Below, piece after piece: positions 6,227-9,395 of a DNA stretch of 9,395 bases. Position 1 is the first letter of the stretch. Every line of letters begins with the position of its first letter. The DNA lies in contig CANHQC010000059.1 in assembly GCA_947462695.1 (NCBI GenBank), positions 1 through 9,395 on the forward strand, in the 5' to 3' direction. Both the position numbers and the translations under genes were made by a program. The notes under the pieces are model-generated. The model did not search any database, was not told the origin of the DNA, and saw only the letters and a program-made list of their open reading frames with translations. Origin of the DNA: Flavobacteriales bacterium. Its GTDB lineage: Bacteria; Bacteroidota; Bacteroidia; Flavobacteriales_D; Crocinitomicaceae.

Positions 6227-9200
6227 TTATTCTCCTATCATTTCCTGATATGCATCCTTAGACGCGACAATCATTTTCTGGAAATCACGTACACCAGTTC
6301 CTGCCGGAATTAGATGTCCAACGATCACATTCTCTTTCAAACCAAGAAGGTGATCCTCTTTTCCTGAAATGGCTGCCTCATTCAATACTTTGGTCGTTTC
6401 CTGGAAGGAAGCCGCAGAAATGAATGACTGTGTTTGGAGTGATGCTCGAGTAATACCCTGTAACAATGGTGTTGAAGTCGCTGGTACAGCATCTCTTGCA
6501 ATTACCAAGCCCTTATCTGTTCGTTTCAATTGCGAATTTTCATCTCTCAATCGACGGGCAGAAACAATTTGTCCTGGTTTTAAACTTGAGGAATCTCCTG
6601 CATCTATTACCACTTTCATTCCAAAGATCGCATCATTTTCTTCCATGATATCTGCTTTATGAACAGATTGACCTTCAAGGAAGCGTGTGTCTCCGGCGTC
6701 AATGATCTCTGCTTTCAACATCATTTGACGAACAATTACTTCGAAGTGCTTATCATTGATTTTCACCCCTTGTAAACGATATACCTCTTGAATTTCATTC
6801 ACAATGTACTCTTGTACTTTTGTTGGACCTTCAATGTTAAGGATGTCATTTGGTGTGATTGCACCATCAGAAAGTGGTTGACCTGCGCGAACAAAGTCAT
6901 TTTCCTGTACCAATAAATGCTTGGATAGTGGCACTAAATATTTCCGTACCTCACCCGTCTTCGATGTAATTGAAATTTCACGGTTACCACGTTTCACTTT
7001 ACCATATTCAGCGATACCGTCAATTTCTGATACAACTGCTGGGTTAGATGGATTACGTGCTTCGAATAATTCAGTCACACGTGGTAGACCACCCGTGATA
7101 TCACCAGTTTTACCGGCAACACGTGGGATTTTAACTAAAATATCACCCGCTTCAATCTTCGCTCCTTCTTCTACAGCGATGTGTGCATCGACTGGAAGAG
7201 AATATTCACGAAGTACAGCTTTAGTTTTCGGGTCAATCACATGTATTGCAGGGTTCTTTTTCTTATCTCTTGACTCAGTAATGATTTTCTCACGTAAACC
7301 TGTTTGCTCATCGACTTCTTCACGGAAAGTAATCCCTTCAATAATACTGTCGAAGACAACTTTACCCGTTACTTCGGAGATAATAACAGCGTTATACGGG
7401 TCCCACTTACAGATTACATCACCTTTCTTAACTTTTGAGTTATTCTCAATCATCATCTCAGATCCGTAAGGAATGTTAGCGGTCATTACGAGGATTCCCG
7501 TCTTTTCATCAGAAATTTTAAGCTCAGCAGAACGGCCTACAACAACAACACGCTTCGTTCCATCTGGAAGTTGCTTTTCAATTGTTCTAAGCTCATCAAT
7601 CTCCATTTTACCGTTTGCTTTTGCTTTCAAGTCAGAAACATCGGCAATGTTAGAGGCAGTACCCCCAACGTGGAATGTACGCAATGTCAACTGAGTTCCT
7701 GGCTCACCAATCGATTGAGCAGCGATAACTCCAACAGCGTCACCTTGTTGAGCAGATCTGTGCGTCGCGAGATTACGTCCGTAACATTTTGAACACACGC
7801 CACGTCTCATTTCACAAGTAAGAACTGAACGAATTTCGACTTCTTCAATTCCTGCTTTTTCTATAATCGTTGCAACCTCTTCTGAAATTAGTTCACCGGC
7901 AGATACGATTAACTCGTCTGATTCTGGCAAGTATACATTGTGTACAGAAGTTCTTCCTAAAATACGATCGTACAATGGCTCTACTACTTCATCGTTTTTC
8001 TTGAGCGAAGTAGCTACAATTCCGCGAAGTGTACCACAATCATCAGCATTGATAACAACATCTTGTGCTACGTCAACAAGTCGACGTGTCAAATATCCAG
8101 CATCAGCTGTTTTCAATGCCGTATCAGCAAGACCTTTACGTGCACCGTGAGTAGAGATAAAATACTCAAGAATTGATAAACCTTCTTTAAAGTTCGAAAG
8201 AATTGGGTTTTCGATAATTTCCTGAGTTGACGCACCTGATTTCTGAGGTTTTGCCATCAATCCCCTCATTCCGGATAACTGACGAATTTGTTCTTTAGAT
8301 CCACGTGCACCTGAATCAAACATCATGTAAATTGAGTTGAAACCTTGACGGTCTGTCTTCAATTGTTCCATAAGTGTATGCGTCAAACGCGAATTCGTGT
8401 GCGTCCAAATATCAATAATTTGATTGTAGCGTTCATTGTTAGTTATCAAACCAAGGTTGTAATTGCTCATTACTTCTTTTACCTCGTTCTCTGCTTTTTC
8501 AACTAATGCTTCTTTCTCTTTCGGGATGATGATATCATCCAAATTGAATGAAAGACCACCTTTGAATGCCATTTCGTAACCCAATTCTTTAATATCATCA
8601 AGGAATTGAGCTGATCGAGATGTGCCAGATACTTTTAACACCTCACCAATGATATCACGCAATGCTTTTTTCGTCATTACATCATTGATGAATCCAACTT
8701 CTCTTGGAACACGTTCATTGAATAACACACGTCCGCAAGTTGTCTCAAGCAACTGAATTTCAGGCTCACCATTTTTATTCAAATCGTAGGTTTTCACCTT
8801 GATGTGCGCATGTAAATCAAGTTTTTTCTCATTGTAGGCAATGATTACCTCTTCCGGAGAATAGAAAACACCATCTTCACCTCTAACAATTTCTGCTTTT
8901 GTAGAACGCTTTCCTTTCGTGATGTAGTACAAACCAAGTACCATGTCTTGAGATGGTACAGCTATCGGCGCACCATTGGCAGGGTTCAAGATATTGTGAG
9001 ATGCAAGCATTAACAATTGAGCCTCAAGGATTGCAGCATTACCAAGTGGTAAATGCACAGCCATCTGGTCACCATCGAAATCGGCGTTAAATGCCGTAGT
9101 CACTAATGGATGAAGTCGGATTGCTTTTCCTTCAATCAATTTAGGTTGAAATGCCTGTATACCAAGTCTGTGAAGCGTTGGTGCACGGTTAAGAAGAACT

Positions 9201-9395
9201 GGATGTCCTTTCAATACATTTTCGAGGATATCCCAAACAACTGGCTCTTTACGATCAACGATTTTCTTTGCAGATTTCACCGTTTTAACGATTCCACGTT
9301 CGATCATTTTACGAATGATGAACGGCTTGTATAGTTCGGCTGCCATATCTTTAGGCAAACCACACTCATGTAATTTTAAATCTGGCCCAACGACA
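6227..9395 (-). CDS. rpoC: DNA-directed RNA polymerase subunit beta' (RpoC), N-terminus beyond the right edge
   Basis: The frame stays open to 9395 (about 1055 residues visible). It reads [12 protein letters not shown] before the in-frame TTG at 9358, so that TTG is not the start; by comparison with E. coli about 350 N-terminal residues are missing. Seen, numbered from that TTG: the catalytic NADFDGD at 91-97 with the three Mg-binding Asp; [19 protein letters not shown] around 349-367; the bridge helix [20 protein letters not shown] (402-421) and following residues; a zinc site of C441, C515, C522 and C525; the first half of the trigger loop [18 protein letters not shown] (549-566); a long insertion of about 185 residues in the SI3 position; the second half of the trigger loop [16 protein letters not shown] (753-768); and the conserved C-terminus ([52 protein letters not shown]). 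All key residues are present and it looks fully functional. It should follow rpoB outside the window. Confidence 0.99.
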   Translation of the reverse strand, partial: VVGPDLKLHECGLPKDMAAELYKPFIIRKMIERGIVKTVKSAKKIVDRKEPVVWDILENVLKGHPVLLNRAPTLHRLGIQAFQPKLIEGKAIRLHPLVTTAFNADFDGDQMAVHLPLGNAAILEAQLLMLASHNILNPANGAPIAVPSQDMVLGLYYITKGKRSTKAEIVRGEDGVFYSPEEVIIAYNEKKLDLHAHIKVKTYDLNKNGEPEIQLLETTCGRVLFNERVPREVGFINDVMTKKALRDIIGEVLKVSGTSRSAQFLDDIKELGYEMAFKGGLSFNLDDIIIPKEKEALVEKAENEVKEVMSNYNLGLITNNERYNQIIDIWTHTNSRLTHTLMEQLKTDRQGFNSIYMMFDSGARGSKEQIRQLSGMRGLMAKPQKSGASTQEIIENPILSNFKEGLSILEYFISTHGARKGLADTALKTADAGYLTRRLVDVAQDVVINADDCGTLRGIVATSLKKNDEVVEPLYDRILGRTSVHNVYLPESDELIVSAGELISEEVATIIEKAGIEEVEIRSVLTCEMRRGVCSKCYGRNLATHRSAQQGDAVGVIAAQSIGEPGTQLTLRTFHVGGTASNIADVSDLKAKANGKMEIDELRTIEKQLPDGTKRVVVVGRSAELKISDEKTGILVMTANIPYGSEMMIENNSKVKKGDVICKWDPYNAVIISEVTGKVVFDSIIEGITFREEVDEQTGLREKIITESRDKKKNPAIHVIDPKTKAVLREYSLPVDAHIAVEEGAKIEAGDILVKIPRVAGKTGDITGGLPRVTELFEARNPSNPAVVSEIDGIAEYGKVKRGNREISITSKTGEVRKYLVPLSKHLLVQENDFVRAGQPLSDGAITPNDILNIEGPTKVQEYIVNEIQEVYRLQGVKINDKHFEVIVRQMMLKAEIIDAGDTRFLEGQSVHKADIMEENDAIFGMKVVIDAGDSSSLKPGQIVSARRLRDENSQLKRTDKGLVIARDAVPATSTPLLQGITRASLQTQSFISAASFQETTKVLNEAAISGKEDHLLGLKENVIVGHLIPAGTGVRDFQKMIVASKDAYQEMIGE
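9068..9088 (-). other. rpoC: RpoC active-site motif NADFDGD
   Basis: These bases encode the invariant NADFDGD motif, whose three aspartates hold the catalytic magnesium (D460, D462 and D464 in E. coli). The motif is intact here, confirming a working polymerase subunit rather than a decayed copy. Confidence 0.98.

Noticed and set aside
6921..7469. 182-codon open frame on the plus strand
   Set aside because: It lies wholly antisense to rpoC, is rich in Ser, Thr, Ile and Pro as expected of a reverse-frame shadow, and has no recognisable domain.
9356..9358. TTG at 9358 as the rpoC start codon
   Set aside because: The conserved RpoC sequence continues upstream in frame to the window edge ([12 protein letters not shown]), so the gene is simply cut by the window.

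Overview
The window is A+T-rich bacterial DNA in which every gene I can support lies on the minus strand, so the transcriptional order runs from high to low coordinates. The RpoC sequence (with the SI3-type insertion in the trigger loop), a DUF3467 gene directly after rpoC, the efflux permease fused to a TolC-like outer-membrane channel, and the lack of clear Shine-Dalgarno sequences together suggest a member of the Bacteroidota, plausibly Flavobacteriales. The lineage call is inference from family memory, not from a search.

Layout in order of transcription: (1) the C-terminal three quarters of rpoC, entering at the right edge and ending at 6227; (2) a strong intrinsic terminator at 6176-6208, 18 bases after the rpoC stop; (3) a short leader and a DUF3467 gene (5812-6123; the longer reading from 6192 begins inside the terminator hairpin and is unlikely); (4) after 3 bases, a small secreted histidine-containing protein (5425-5808); (5) after 36 bases, a 1451-residue heavy-metal RND permease with a complete TolC-type channel joined to its C-terminus through an internal signal peptide (1033-5388); (6) after 1 base, the lipoprotein periplasmic adaptor (1031 down to the left edge, C-terminus missing).

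Genes 4 to 6 make a tripartite metal exporter: inner-membrane proton-driven pump, periplasmic adaptor and outer-membrane channel, plus an uncharacterised exported accessory protein. The pump has the Asp-Asp-Glu pattern in TM4 typical of CzcA-like divalent-cation pumps rather than the CusA-like pattern for Cu(I)/Ag(I), so Zn/Co/Cd/Ni is the likelier substrate class. No metal-responsive regulator lies in the window, and DUF3467 is spaced as if it were the first gene of the efflux operon.

There is no gene-free stretch above 300 bases. I saw no tRNA, rRNA, CRISPR array, insertion sequence or attachment site. The components belong to recognisable families. The least explained points are the pump-channel polyprotein with its predicted internal cleavage site, the small histidine-containing secreted protein, and the coupling of DUF3467 to the efflux genes.
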